Source of the DNA: Penium margaritaceum | Lineage: Eukaryota > Streptophyta > Zygnematophyceae > Desmidiales > Peniaceae | Direction: 5' to 3' | Length of the DNA: 43,423 bases | Assembly (NCBI GenBank): GCA_023375785.1 | Contig: SZWC01007284.1 | Location: forward strand, 72,596 to 116,018 | Shown: piece by piece, positions 30,180-40,894 of the stretch | Position numbering within the stretch: position 1 is the first letter of the stretch | Layout: each line of letters opens with the position of its first letter | Program-made: the position numbers and the translations under genes | The notes under the pieces: model-generated | What the model was told of the DNA's origin: nothing | Databases searched by the model: none | What the model saw: the letters and a program-made list of their open reading frames with translations, nothing else

Positions 30180-31580
30180 AGCGTCTTCCCTCCTGTTTCC
30201 TCCGATGGGGGCTCCGATGGTGCCTCTATTTCCTTGGTCCCATCCTCTCCAATTGGCTCTTTGTCCAGTCCTCCCTTTGTTGACTGGTCCTCTCTTCCTA
30301 CACCGTCCACTGACCAGTCCCATGTGTCCTTGTCAATCCCTCCTTATATTACTGTTCAGTCCTCCGTGGCTCCCATCATCACTAAATCCGGTCATTCCTG
30401 TCCTTCCATCCCCCAAGCCCTGCACTCGTGGGGACCGGCTTTGTGCCCTTCCTTCCCAGAGTGAACTTGTGCTGGGTGACCTAGGTTTGCGTAAATTGGG
30501 TCGCGTTACCAGTGCCTTAAATGGTCTTGGAGTGGAAGTCACGCACCCTGGCACGAGTCTTTGTTAACCTCTCATCTTTGAGGAGTTCCACAGAGCCATT
30601 GACACCTCTGTGGTGGGCTACGTCGCTACTTATTTTGCTGCCAGTGGCCTCTCCCGTTTAGGCCCTGAGCCCTCTACCGTGCCTGAGGCCCGTGAGGCCA
30701 TGGACTCATCTCTCTGGGAGACATCCATGAAGGAGGAGCTGGATGCTCTTCAAGGAATGGAATGTAGGAGCAGGTAGACTTACCGCCTGTTTGCAAAGTT
30801 GTCTCAGCACAGTGGGTATCTCAACGCAAGTTGAAGCCCGATGGTATTATTGATCGTTACAAGGCACATGTCACTGCCAAGGGGTTCTTGGAAATCCGTG
30901 GAGTGGAATTTGATGAGACGTTTACACCATTGGAAGTTACACTACTGCAAGTGCCTTCCTCATACTAGTGGCACACCATGACTAGGAACTCAAACAGATT
31001 GATGTGAACAATACCTTTCTGCATGGCACTTGGATGAGGATATCTACATGGTGCAATTACCCCATTTTACAGACAAAATCAAAAAGGTCTGGCAACTTGC
31101 AAGGCCATGTATGGATTGAAGCAATCCTCTCGCTGCTGGAACATGGAGACTACTGCTACTTTTGAGAGGTTTGGGTACCACCGCAGTACAGTCGACCATG
31201 CACTACTCCTTGGTCCTCCGTCGCCCCCTGTTGTTTTCGTCTTTGTCTATATTTATGACTTGCTCATTGCCTCTCCGAGTCCCTTTGCTTTGCAGTCTGT
31301 GAACTCTCTTCTGTAGTCAGTCTAAAAAGTGAAGGACCATGGCCCCGCTTGATTGTTCCTTGGCATGGAGCTCGGACAAGACCGTCCACACCACACACTG
31401 CACATGAATCAAGCTTCCTACATCTTCAATCTTGGAGAGTGCTTTGCTACCTGTTTTTTGCCATTCCATCAACCTCTACACCCATGACCCCAGCTGGCCA
31501 GAGACTTCTGGCTCACATCAATCCCGCGGATAGGTTTCGAACCACATCAATCCCCATCACCAAACTCAAGAATTAACTCA
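30180..31580 (+). pseudogene. Element H: copia reverse transcriptase remnant
   Basis: A Ser/Pro-rich linker (30180-30470) precedes SSLWETSMKEELDALQGME near 30705-30760. Then come VSQRKLKPDGIIDRYKAHVT, AKGFLEIRGVEFDETFTPLE and, in changing frames, MYGLKQSSRCWNMETTATFE and FVFVYIYDLLIASPSPFAL. At the YVDD position the frame reads YIYD (31248-31259), with the first aspartate lost. FLGMEL and a few residues follow, then similarity ends near 31580 with no RNase H. Confidence 0.8.
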
Positions 31581-32751
31581 TCAAAACACACCCCAAAGGC
31601 GTAAAGGGCACCACCACTACGTGAAGGGAAATCTGTATCTCCAGAAAGGCATTTTGATGGGTCCTTGATGTGTAAGGGCGCCTCAGCGGGCGACATGGTG
31701 TGCACCGCCGATTAGAGGCTGGATTGGGGTGTCGTGCTTCGGCTAACGTAGCGGGAGCTATGGTGATCTGAATCGCAAGTGGTTTGGTGCATTGGGAAGC
31801 TTGTGACTAGCCCTATAACTCATTAGCTCATGTATATGGTATAAAATGAATGCAAAATTTTGTTATTCCGTTTGTAAAAGTAACTGTCTTGCAACTCTGA
31901 CCAACTCCTAGAAACATAGCGTGAGGCAACCAGAAAGCTCACGCTTAGACTCAGCACTCGCACCAAAATTAGTCATGAACAAGTGAAGACCCTTCAAGCC
32001 ACGTTCGAACTGCCACCACCCGGAAGCGAGTTTCTGACAAAGGGTTATGGACCCACAGTCCTGACTGGTCTACATGATGGACATGAGGGTGCTAGAAAGT
32101 GAAAAATAGGTTGCTCAATAAAAACTCATCTGTAATGACTGATGCATAGAGGATGTTTCACAGGTTCCAACGCACTTTACGAAACTCAATTTGGAGTCCG
32201 TTTGAGTGAGATATGGATTTCCAAAGTTTGAAAATCATTGGTTGGGTTCAAGAGACGACCTGAGCACTTTGAGCTCAAAAGGCGGCAGAATTATTGACCG
32301 GGACGTCTGAGAGAGGCCTTCAAAGAAAAAAGCAGGTTGGAGGAACTCCAGGAGACTTCAAGGAAGGAGCACTCCATGATTATTGGCCGTGCAGGTCGTG
32401 TGAGACATAATTCTCATGTGTAACAAGGTGACTGCCGCTCATCCCGCTAGGCTAGGGGAGTGCGCTAGAGGGTCAACTTTGACAGAGTGTATCTCAGTGC
32501 TCCCTTAGCCAAATGAGGCATACAAGAGCTTCATATAAATCTGTGAATATGTACGTTCTCACTCAAGATTCCATTCAGACATTCGCATTCTCTTCAGGCC
32601 TACATTTACTTCCGTGATTTTTGTGTGTGCAACCTGCAATTCCCTCTCACAGACAGTTGGTCATGCCTAGGCGGCTCTTGCTCAGCCTGATCACCTCCCT
32701 GAGAGCTGCCCCAGTTTCCATCACTACACATCACTCACGGCTTTTGCGGCG
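31581..32751. other. Non-coding stretch, possibly LTR/leader of element I
   Basis: No coding domain. TTTGGAGTCCGTTTGAGTGA near 32190 resembles wording seen in plant retrotransposon LTRs, and gag of element I starts at the end of the stretch. No primer site was found. Confidence 0.35.
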
Positions 32752-33018
32752 ATGGGGACGACATCACCGTCAAACTCTGAGATCCCAGAGTGGAAGACTG
32801 CAAAAATGACACTGAAGGAGATGCAGCCCATCCAGAAGTATGCGGGCGGCCAAGGATTTGGGCTATGTAGGTGGCGCTTTGAGCTCCACCTCACGCATAA
32901 GGGACTGCTGGAGGTCATGAAGAGAGCAGAATTCCTCTGCAAAGCGATGGCACTGGAAGCGCAAAAGGAGGCCTTTGTAAAGAAAAACGCGGAGGCATTC
33001 ATGCTGTTGGTCCCGTCA
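32752..33018 (+). pseudogene. Element I: gag N-terminal part
   Basis: MGTTSPSNSEIPEWKTAKMT begins the frame, followed by GGQGFGLCRWRFELHLTHKG and KKNAEAFMLLVPSDG, typical of copia gag (F.LWRWR....L..KGL). The gag reading ends at about 33018, where RNase H sequence begins; the continuation GYFQGCK is found after 33285. Confidence 0.78.
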
Positions 33019-33285
33019 GATGGCGCTCCAAGAAGAAATCTGTGGCACCCCTGTCCTCTGTCGAAGCTGAGTACATTGTAGAGATTGATGCCACACGCAA
33101 AGCCGTCTGGCTCCACATGCTGCTGACCGAGCTTGGATTCAACCAGCTGCCCGCTACTCCCATCAACTACAACAACAAGGATACCATCGCTTTCTTTGAA
33201 GACCTTGTTCTTCATGATTTTACTAAGCACAATCTGTGCCAATATCACTGTGCTCGTGCTACTGGTGTCCTAGATGACTAAGTTG
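33019..33285 (+). pseudogene. RNase H segment embedded in gag of element I
   Basis: RWRSKKKSVAPLSSVEAEYI, RKAVWLHMLLTELGFNQLPA and VLHDFTKHNLCQYHCARAT match copia RNase H downstream of the SW.SKKQ motif. The frame is open throughout. Gag lies on both sides in the same orientation, and no LTR or RT accompanies the segment, so this is a chimera. Confidence 0.82.
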
Positions 33286-33990
33286 CACTGGGGCTACTTC
33301 CAAGGCTGCAAGCTGGAAGCTGAGGCTTGGCCAAAACATTATGCCATCCATCAATCCAAGTCACTGGCGAACACAATCTTCGCAATGAAGTGACTCCTAA
33401 CGGTGAGAATCAATGAGGGCGATGATGTCATTTCCGCCATACAGCAGATTGATTCGCCTGTCTCACAATGCAATGATATGGAGTGGAAGATCGACACTCG
33501 GTTGCAGGTGATGGCCCTCCTCATGGCCCTTCATGCAAATTATAGTCCTCTCATCACCGTCTCCGGAAGATGGACAGATGATAAGCTCACCTATGGCACG
33601 GTCGCAGGGTACGTCCACAACAAGGCATAGCAACAGAGCTGCGGGGAGTCCTCCGCTTCCTCATCGGCCCTCGTCACCAAAACACGTGGTGGCAGATCCG
33701 TGGGCAAAGGAGGTGGCGGACATGGAGGAAGCAAGAAGGGCGCCAAGAAGGGTCTGTGCCGTAACTGCAACAAGAAGGGCCACTGGGTCCCTGAGTGCAC
33801 CGAGGAGGCAAAGGCCGGTGGCAAGGATACCAAAGGCAAGAATGCACTTCTCAACGGCACTCAAAATGACTACCTCAAGAAGGCCAGCTGGCAATGCCTT
33901 GACTCCGAAGCGGAGGAGCACACCCAGGTTGAGAAGGTCAGGCTCATCAACTACACCAAGTCCAGCAATTCCATCATGGACGTTTAGCAC
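33286..33990 (+). pseudogene. Element I: gag C-terminal part with intact CCHC knuckle
   Basis: GYFQGCKLEAEAW and IHQSKSLANTIFAMK (stop) LLTVRINEGDDVISAIQQ resume gag, then DTRLQVMALLMALHANYSPL. A Gly/Lys-rich linker leads to CRNCNKKGHWVPEC at 33757-33798, a complete CX2CX4HX4C knuckle. The frame from 33700 stays open to 33987. The protease active site expected next seems deleted: the sequence goes from WQCLDSEAEEHTQ almost directly to HVPGLSHILSVS. Confidence 0.85.
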
Positions 33991-34420
33991 GTACCTGGCT
34001 TGTCTCACATTCTAAGTGTCAGCTGCTTGATGGACAAGGGATATGAGGTGCTCTTCAGGAGAAAGGGGGCAGTCGTACGCAAGGACGGTGGTGGCGAGCC
34101 CGTGCTGGAGGCTAAGCACAAGGGAGGCCTCTACATCGTGGAGATCAAGGTGATCCCCGCGGTGACAGATTCAGCAGACTTGCAGGAATGCGCTATTAAC
34201 CTGGCCAAAGGAGGGAGAGGTGATCTGGAGCTCAGGCACCAACGATTGGAGCATTCCTCACTAGCAGTCTTGAAGGAGATGGCAAAGCGCGAGCTGGTAC
34301 ACGGCCTCATCATCGACAGTACGGAAGAGGTGACAGATACAGCAACTCAGAAAAAGTGCGAGCCTTCTATCTTGGACAAGGCATGGTGCAAACGGTTCAA
34401 TGACAACATCATCACGCCTC
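33991..34420 (+). pseudogene. Element I: post-protease and pre-integrase segment
   Basis: HVPGLSHILSVSCLMDKGYE and VLFRRKGAVVRKDG follow a TAG at 33985-33987 in the same frame. DLELRHQRLEHSSLAVLKEM is the pre-integrase His motif, with the usual LWH.R.GH decayed to LRHQRLEH. A frameshift near 34420 is needed to enter the integrase core. Confidence 0.8.
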
Positions 34421-35460
34421 AGACATGTTGGAGGTTGTGCACAGCGACGTGTGCGGACCATTCAAGATGGCATCAAAGAGCGACACGCGTTACTTTGTCA
34501 CCTTCATTGATGACTACAGCAGAAAACTCTACGTGTACTTCATGAAGCAGAAAGGTGAGGTCTTGGACCGGCTGAAGGAGTATGTTGCTGCGGTGGAGGG
34601 GCAGGTTGGCCAGAAGGTCATAGCACTACGCGGAGAGTACGTGGGCTATAGTGGGTGGATGAAGTAGCAGGACATAAAATGGGAACAAACTATGCCATAT
34701 TTGCCTCGGTCAGATGGCGTGGTAGAGCGGGTGAACCAGACATTGCTGCACATGGTACATACCATGTTGGTGGACGCGGAATTGTTGCGAAGCTTCTAGA
34801 CGCAAGCTGTGTATACGACGACCTACACCATCAAACTCACCCAAACAGTGGTGCTTAAGGGGAAGAGCAGCTAGAAGATGCCACATGAGGTTTGGTGCAA
34901 GCCAAGTGTGGCACACCTGAAAGTGTTCGGGCGCAAGGAACACGCAATGGTGCAGGCTACACAGTGGCGCGACATCAAGCTGGGGCCGCGGGTAAAGTCG
35001 TTTATCTTCCTTGGCTATGAGATCGCATATCAGGCATACTATCTCTACGACATGTGCAAGGAGGAGGTACTCCATAGCTAAGATGTTGAGTTCGACGAGT
35101 AGCAGAGCTACATCAGTAGCAACAACGTGGATATGGTGGAATCTCCAACAACAGGGGAGTGGTTCTAGATCCTTGACTACAAGAAGGAGCTGGCGGATGC
35201 CAAAGTTGAGGATGTGGCATCAGAGCACAACGTTGGCTGCCACCAATGGTGGCAGCCAACGCTCGGGACTCCGATGATGATCATGCTGATGAGGGGATCC
35301 ACCATAAGGATCCAACGGATGCAGCATCAAGGGTGCCAAGGCACGCACTCCCAGTGGATTACGCATTGGGCGTCGGTTGCTAGAGCCGAGGAGATCCTCG
35401 AGGAGTCGTCCGGTCGATGTTTCACTGGGGTGTGCAGAGTCGGATGGATTGCAGCAATGT
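34421..35460 (+). pseudogene. Element I: integrase, truncated after the post-integrase region
   Basis: LEVVHSDVCGPFKMASKSDT has the first Asp; YFVTFIDDYSRKLYVYFMKQ follows. The second Asp motif (D.GGEY) is decayed to ALRGEYVGYSG. LPRSDGVVERVNQTLLHMVH has the Glu. PHEVWCKPSVAHLKVFGRKE and SFIFLGYEIAYQAYYLYDMC are post-integrase. Stops accumulate after 35080, and the element ends without RT, running into an R2 unit. Confidence 0.83.
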
Positions 35461-35569
35461 GCTGATGTGCCACCAAAACTACTGCACTGCAGTGGGAGGC
35501 AGCGGAAAGTGGGAAAGCGCTTTGACGCAAGTCCGTACGCTTGGCGGCAGATGCTGATGATTGCTGGTA

Positions 35570-35790
35570 ATGGCAGACATTTGGGCACAGGGACGAACCA
35601 TGTGTGCTACGGAGAAATCAGCGTGGGCGCATGTTGCCGCAAGATTAACGGTTTGACCGGACGGATCCTTGTGCCGAGCGGATAATCAAAGCTGATCATG
35701 ACGGAAAGTTGATTGATGTTGATTGAGTGGGCACAGGGTTGAACCTCATGCGGTGCAGATGATGATGGGCATGATGAAGTTGATGATGAA
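35570..35790 (-). repeat. Stray R2 unit outside K1 and K2
   Basis: GAAATCAGCGTGGGCGCATG, GGTTTGACCGGACGGATCCT and TTGTGCCGAGCGGAT match the R2 units of K1 and K2, followed by GAGTGGGCACAGGG. No K-type LTR or primer site is adjacent. The minus-strand reading LGTRIRPVKPLILR is close to LGTRIRPVKLPFSR in K1. Confidence 0.75.
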
Positions 35791-35804
35791 ATAGGAGAAG
35801 GTTG

Positions 35805-35830
35805 TGTGTGTGTGTGTGTATGTGTGTACA

Positions 35831-35876
<46 letters not shown>

Positions 35877-35890
35877 TGTGTCCGTGTGTA

Positions 35891-35930
<40 letters not shown>

Positions 35931-36111
35931 TCAGCATCTACACTTCATGATTGAAACTGTCACCCACAGATGAATAGGATATTCAAGGAGTTGAATGACA
36001 GGATCTCTAGACTTGAGAANAGTTGATGATGAAATAGGTAAAGGTTGTGTGTGTGTGTGTGTGTGTTTGTGTGTGTTGGTGTATGTGTGTGTGTATGTGT
36101 ATGTGTGTACA

Positions 36112-36142
<31 letters not shown>

Positions 36143-36256
36143 CCGTGTGTCTGTGTGTGTGTGTGAGTCAGCATCTACACTTCATGATTGAAACTGTCAC
36201 CCACAGATGAATAGGATATTCAAGGAGTTGAATGACAGGATCTCTAGACTTGAGAA
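35805..36256. repeat. (TG)n microsatellite duplicated across an assembly gap
   Basis: Two copies of the same unit (35778-36019 and 36021-36256), each AGTTGATGATGAAATAGG, a long TG tract, then GAGTCAGCATCTACACTTCA to ACTTGAGAA, flank the n at 36020. They differ mainly in TG-tract length. Contig overlap or two alleles joined is more likely than true tandem duplication. Confidence 0.85.
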
Positions 36257-36278
36257 GGTGTTCATTGTAGTTTTCACA
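36257..36278 (+). repeat. Element J: 3' end of the 5' LTR
   Basis: The sequence ends GTAGTTTTCACA directly before TGGTATCAGAGC. A CA terminus next to the primer site is the standard LTR boundary. The LTR start is not identified; it may contain the TG tract. Confidence 0.65.
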
Positions 36279-36290
36279 TGGTATCAGAGC
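36279..36290 (+). other. Element J: primer binding site (initiator-Met tRNA type)
   Basis: TGGTATCAGAGC, same 12-mer as in K1 and K2 but on the plus strand, followed by AGGGTTAAAGG. Confidence 0.88.
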
Positions 36291-36884
36291 AGGGTTAAAG
36301 GTCGAAAGGACAGTGGTGAGGTGTTGGTGTGGTCTAAAAGGCAAAATTAGGTGGGCCATTTTTAATTTTTCGTTAGACCTCCACTTTTCTCAGTTTCAAG
36401 TCAGCTTTTTATATTCGGATGATAGAAGGTGTTAAGAAGACTCCATTGCACAAAACGACACTCAGCTCCGTCAAGTGTAGAGGCCAGGGTGAAAGTTTTA
36501 GAGGTTTAGAGGTTTTAGGCTTACCGGTCAGATTTTTTCGTGGGTGATCTCCCTCAGGTGCGCTCAGATTTTCCTCCCGTTGTTGAAAGAATGGAGTCCT
36601 AGAGGTTGAACTAAGTAATGTCATATTTTCAGAGGTCAATTTTGTGGTGTTTTGAGTCCTGTAGGCTGCTTCCTGTTCGTCCATGGCGTCGTTTTTGACG
36701 TTTTTGGTGTAATTGTTGATTGTATATAGAGCCTTTTTGTGGCAGGCAGTGGGTATTACATCTGTTCTCAGATCAGTGTCGAACACTCGGCATAGCGTTC
36801 CATCACAGAAATCAGCATGGTCGCATCTTGTACACGTTGGAAGACAAACCCACATAGGACACACTGCAGTCAACACAGAACGAG
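36291..36884 (+). other. Element J: leader/gag region, decayed
   Basis: No clear gag capsid domain. Near 36825-36865 HLVHVGRQTHIGHTAV resembles a zinc knuckle whose cysteines are lost. The minus-strand open frame here (36409-36915) has no motif. Confidence 0.4.
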
Positions 36885-37150
36885 CATCACGAGGACTAGG
36901 TTGGACATACCACATGTGCTCAGTGAGGAGCTTTTTCTAAACAATGTAAGCTCCGACGATCCTATCCATCGTACAAATGGCTTCAGGTGAATCAAGTCCA
37001 GTAGAGGGGGTTGGGACAGTTCGTTTTCAGGAACAACAAGGTAAGGTGTGTCTGACTGGGGTCTAGTATGTTCCACGAGTGAGGATCAACTTACTATCCG
37101 GATCAAGGTTAGATTCTAAGCAAGGATTCACTATCATACAGAGGAACAGC
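36885..37150 (+). pseudogene. Element J: protease remnant
   Basis: TYHMCSVRSFF is the part following the DSG active site, which itself is no longer readable (GLGWTYHM). MASGESSPVEGVGTVRFQEQ and QGKVCLTGV, a stop, then YVPRVRINLLSGSRLDSKQG follow in one frame. This is the standard copia protease-to-integrase passage. Confidence 0.75.
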
Positions 37151-37284
37151 TGGTGCAGCATACGTTGAGGTCGTACGGAAATTTTAGGGGAACCACTCGT
37201 TGGTGACTTGTAGAATAAACCACTTCGAGCAATTACAGCTCATCCACACGCCCATACCTACCTCTCTGCAGGGGTTGATGCCGG

Positions 37285-37601
37285 AATTTTAGAGATCTTG
37301 CATCAGTGCTTAGCCCACATTGGACCATCTTCCCCCCAAGACCTCACTCAAGCACATCAAGCCGATGGCCTCGATCTTGAGATGATCAGAAAGCAACAGA
37401 GATCACATCCATGTTTTGCCTGCAGAAGCGGCAAAATGACACAGCAATCGTTTCCTCATTATGAACATAGATTCACGGTTCCCTTGTAGCTCGTTCATAC
37501 CGACATTTGGACTCCAGGCCATCAGCACCCAACATCAGCAGCAGAAGGTGCAAGATACGTGTTGTCTGATCGATGACTACACATAGATGACATGGTGTTT
37601 C
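37285..37601 (+). pseudogene. Element J: integrase, N-terminal half (before K2)
   Basis: LEILHQCLAHIGPSSPQDLT and CFACRSGKMTQQSFPHYEHR give the zinc-binding His and Cys pairs. After a TAG at 37487, LVHTDIWTPGHQHPTSAAEG has the first catalytic Asp and DDYT (stop) MTWCF follows. The reading is cut after TGGTGTTTC at 37601 by the LTR of K2. Confidence 0.85.
37597..37601. repeat. K2 target-site duplication, left (GTTTC)
   Basis: GTTTC precedes the K2 terminus and recurs at 40895-40899. Confidence 0.88.
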
Positions 37602-38184
37602 TATCAAAAGAATGCAATGAGCGAAGAGAGCAACAGAAAAAGCAGGCAGAAGCAATGGGACATGCCCAAGAATGGCAGTGGAGTGACGGAGGCAGAAAGG
37701 CGTGAGCTGTTCCTAGAGTTAGTCGCAGAACTTGATGAGAGGCGAAGAACTGAAGATGTGAGATAGACAGGAGCCAATGAGAGAAAGCGGGAGCAAAGCG
37801 AGTGACGGGTTGATGCGCGCTGAGTGAAGGATCAGGGGTGAAAGAGTGAAGAGCTGTGAGCTGAGAATTGTTGGCGAAGACAAAGTGAAAAAGGAGCGGG
37901 CAGAGCGAAGACATGGCGGCGAAAGAACTGTTCTGGTTCAACTCAAGGGAATGAACATCCTCGGTGATAAACAGCAGAACAGGACAAACAATTATAGTAA
38001 TGGCTTCTTTCTGCTAGCTGAACACATGTGACAGGTGTCACTTTATTTGGGGATGACTTGACGGCGAGTCCCGAATGGTCGAATCACCAGAGGACCGTTA
38101 GTCGTGGTTTGGTGGCTGGACCTGAACCGTTATTGAGACTGGTTTTGATATTAGTTCTTCTCTTGTCAAGGCTTCATTCTGACA
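37602..38184 (-). repeat. K2 3' LTR (element orientation)
   Basis: 583 bp, starting TATCAAAAGAATGCAATGAG (degenerate TGTCAG terminus) and ending CTTCATTCTGACA next to the polypurine tract. It is shorter than its partner by an internal deletion of about 30 bp near 37880-37950. Confidence 0.88.
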
Positions 38185-38193
38185 CCCCCCTTG
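38185..38193 (-). other. K2 polypurine tract
   Basis: The minus strand reads CAAGGGGGG directly before TGTCAGAATGAAGCC, the LTR start. A clean purine run at the correct place. Confidence 0.85.
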
Positions 38194-39019
38194 AAGCTTG
38201 ACAAGAGCTGAATTGTGGTCTGGAGCTGTTGGGGCAGGACTGGGAATCAGTAGTAGCGCTCCCAGTAGTCTACCCCATTGGAGGATGTAGGAGATTGAGG
38301 GATGTGGGGCCGCTCTTCAATTGCCCACAGTTTTGCGTCTTCCTCAATTCTCCTGTGATCTCTTATGAAGGGTTGCAGCCATGGACGTTGTTCCTCCATA
38401 AGTTCACTGGGGGAGGATCAAGAGGAGCCGGACGTGGTTCAGGAGACTCTGCTCCTCTTTGGGTGCAGTAGTTCCTGATTGCTTCGATAGTCCGGGGAAG
38501 AGGTTGATGTCCATGTGCTGCGATGATGGGGTGGAACTCGTCATAGGTGGTCATATACCGAAGCCCACACAGTTGGGTATGGACGACTGCATATTCCTGC
38601 CTTCCTCATGCAGTTCTGTGGGCTTCTCTGCTTCTGATGTTACGCAGTACATAAAGGAGGTTGAAACCATACATGTCCAGGGTGGAGATTTCTCGTCAAA
38701 CTTGATGTTTCCACTGGGCAAAGTTGTGACTTCCATCATTGTCGAAGCAGAGCGATTCAATGTGGTGAGCCAGGGAGGTGACTTCATTAAAGAGAACGAT
38801 AGTGCGTCATCGCTCTTCCATGTCAGGCAGACAGAGATAGGAGGGGGAAGAGTCCTGTGCTGTAGTAGGGCTGTTGCTGGCGAGGATGCAGGTGCGGGAG
38901 TGAGGGATGGTGGAGGATGCCGCACTTGTGGGGGCTTTGGCAATGGCAGTGCTGCGAGATGGCGAGATCATGAGATGAAGCCTGTTAATGATATAGGCGA
39001 TAGTTGATGAGAGCAAAAG
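38194..39019 (-). other. K2 internal region, 3' part: unassigned
   Basis: A minus-strand frame at 38551-38943 (131 codons, Pro/Ser-rich, with SFSLMKSPPWLTTLNRSAS) and a plus-strand frame at 38459-39007 overlap. Neither has a recognised domain. It could be captured host sequence. Confidence 0.4.
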
Positions 39020-39330
39020 GGGCGCAGGGATGAGTCGCGTGCGCTGTGGAGGTTTCGGCGTGGGTGCAGGTCGTCACGAAACAGGCGATGCGACCGGGCA
39101 GATCCTTGTGCCGAGTAGGTGATGAAAAATGGAGGATGGCAGAGGAACAGATGATGAAGGAGTGGGCACAGGGGCGAACCACGTGCGTTGCGGAAGGTTC
39201 GACGTGGGCACAGGTCATTGCGAGATTGGCAATGCGACCGCGCGGTTCCTTGTGTCGAGCAGATAACGAAAGCGGATGATGGCGGAGGAGTGACTGATGG
39301 CGGAGTGGACGCAGGGGTAAAACCACGTGC
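39020..39330 (-). repeat. R2 units inside K2
   Basis: Two units are anchored by GATCCTTGTGCCGAG (39101) and GGTTCCTTGTGTCGAGC (39244), 143 bp apart, each with GGCGTGGGTGCAGGTCG-like and CCACGTGCG(C/T)TGC-like segments. They are clearly homologous to the K1 array. Confidence 0.78.
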
Positions 39331-39580
39331 GCTGCTGAGCGATGCGGATGATGACGAGGATGAAGTTGATACAGAAGCACTTCGAAGGAGGTAGAGGAAG
39401 CTGGGAGGAGGCTGATACAGGAGGATGATGAGCTGAAGATGCGGTGGTGATGAGGAGGATGTGCAGAGGCTGATTGAAGAAGATGTCATTGAGGAAGCAG
39501 GGACACTGATGGACTGCAGAAGAAGCAGCGAGATAGGTGATAGTAGGCGCAAGCAAGGCAACCAGTTTGTCTATTTTCAG

Positions 39581-39785
39581 GAGAGTGAAGGCTTGTTCCC
39601 CAGTTGGCTCGAAGTATGAGCAGGAAGACTAGTGGTGTCCGATGTCCTGGCAGTGAGAGGAAGGTAGCTGCGGTAGAGAGAGTTGTGAGGTCAGTAGTGA
39701 CCCTGGTTCGCGGATTTCATGAGAGTGATGGCTTGTTCCCCGTTGGCTCGAAGCGTGAGCATGAAGACTGGTGGTGTCCGATATC
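39581..39785 (-). repeat. R1 module in K2 (two copies)
   Basis: GAGAGTGAAGGCTTGTTCCC...TTGGCTCGAAG...GTGGTGTCCGATGTCC (39581-39650) and its near copy 39721-39785. Matches R1 of K1. Confidence 0.78.
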
Positions 39786-40266
39786 CAAATGGCGGATGGA
39801 AATCTGCTGCCACTGACGATGCGACGGGCTGTGCGAGAGCGCAGGTCGAGAAGATGATGATAATGAGGCTGATGTGATGGAGCAGCTGGAGTAGATGAGG
39901 TAGGCGGAGCAGATGAGGAAGACGAAGAAGCTTGCGGCTACTCAATGACGAGAGAGGGCAGGTGAAGGACGACAGGAAGCTTCCAAGAAGATGGTGATAA
40001 GTGGCGGCTTGAGAGTTGTTTTCAGCTGGTACCGATGTCGCGTCACCAACTGGTGGCCACTTGCACGGATTTGGGCGCAGGGCTTGATCAGGATGACGAG
40101 GTGTCGGAGGGGCAATCGGAGTAATGCTACTAACGTCAGGTGCTGGCAAAGCTGAGCAACGTGGAGCGGTAGCAGCGGTGGTAAATGCATGCTAGGCAAA
40201 GGAATGGAGCAATTGTGGTAGTGAAGCGTTGACTGCGTCATGGGGCACCAGGTGGTCTTGCCTGAT

Positions 40267-40278
40267 GCTCTGATACCA
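40267..40278 (-). other. K2 primer binding site (initiator-Met tRNA type)
   Basis: Minus strand TGGTATCAGAGC follows LTR end ATTCTTCTGAAA and continues ATCAGGCAA, nearly identical to the K1 leader. Confidence 0.9.
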
Positions 40279-40894
40279 TTTCAGAAGAATGCAATGAGTG
40301 AAGAGAGAAACAGCAGAAGAAGGCAGAAGCAATGGGACATGTGCAAGCATGGCAGCAGAATGACGGAGGCAGAAAGGCGTGAGTTGTTCCTAGCGTTAGT
40401 TGTAGAACTTGATGAGAGGCGAGGAACTGAAGATGTGAGATAGACAGGAGCCAGTGAGAGAAAACGGAAGCGAAGCAAGTGACGGGTTGATGCGCGCTGA
40501 GTGAAGGATCAGGGGTGACAGAGCGAAGAGCTGTGAGCTGAGAATTGTTGGCGAAGACGAAGAGAGCGAGGAACAGGCAGAGCGAAGACACGGCGGCGAA
40601 GCGACGGAACCAAAGGGGAACAGGATGGAAATAACTATACTGGATAAACGCGAGGGAATGAACATCCTTCATGATATATAGCAGAATAGGACAAAAGATT
40701 ATAGCAACGACTTATTTCCACTAGCCTGACGCAGGTGACAGGTGTCACTTTTTTAGGGGATGACTTGACGGTGAGTCCCGAACGGTCGAATGACCCGAGG
40801 ACCGTTAGTCAAGGTGGTTCGGTGGCTGGACCTGAACCGTTATTGAGAGTGGTTTTAAAATTCTTTCTTCTCTTGTCAAGGCTTCATTCTGACA
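40279..40894 (-). repeat. K2 5' LTR (element orientation)
   Basis: 616 bp from TTTCAGAAGAATGC (TG terminus mutated to TT on plus) to CTTCATTCTGACA. It abuts the primer site on one side and the GTTTC duplication on the other. Confidence 0.9.

Larger units (their letters stand above)
37602..40894 (-). mobile_element. K2: complete non-autonomous LTR retrotransposon nested in J
   Basis: Two LTRs (37602-38184 and 40279-40894), a primer site (40267-40278, minus strand), a polypurine tract (38185-38193, minus strand) and a GTTTC duplication define the element completely. The 2.1-kb interior has no gag-pol motif but carries R1 twice and R2 units, in the same order and orientation as K1. The LTRs differ roughly every 10-12 bases by eye over the first 290 bp plus an indel, so the element is old, yet younger than its host element J. 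Minus-strand open frames (38551-38943, 39691-40149) show no known domain. Confidence 0.9.
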
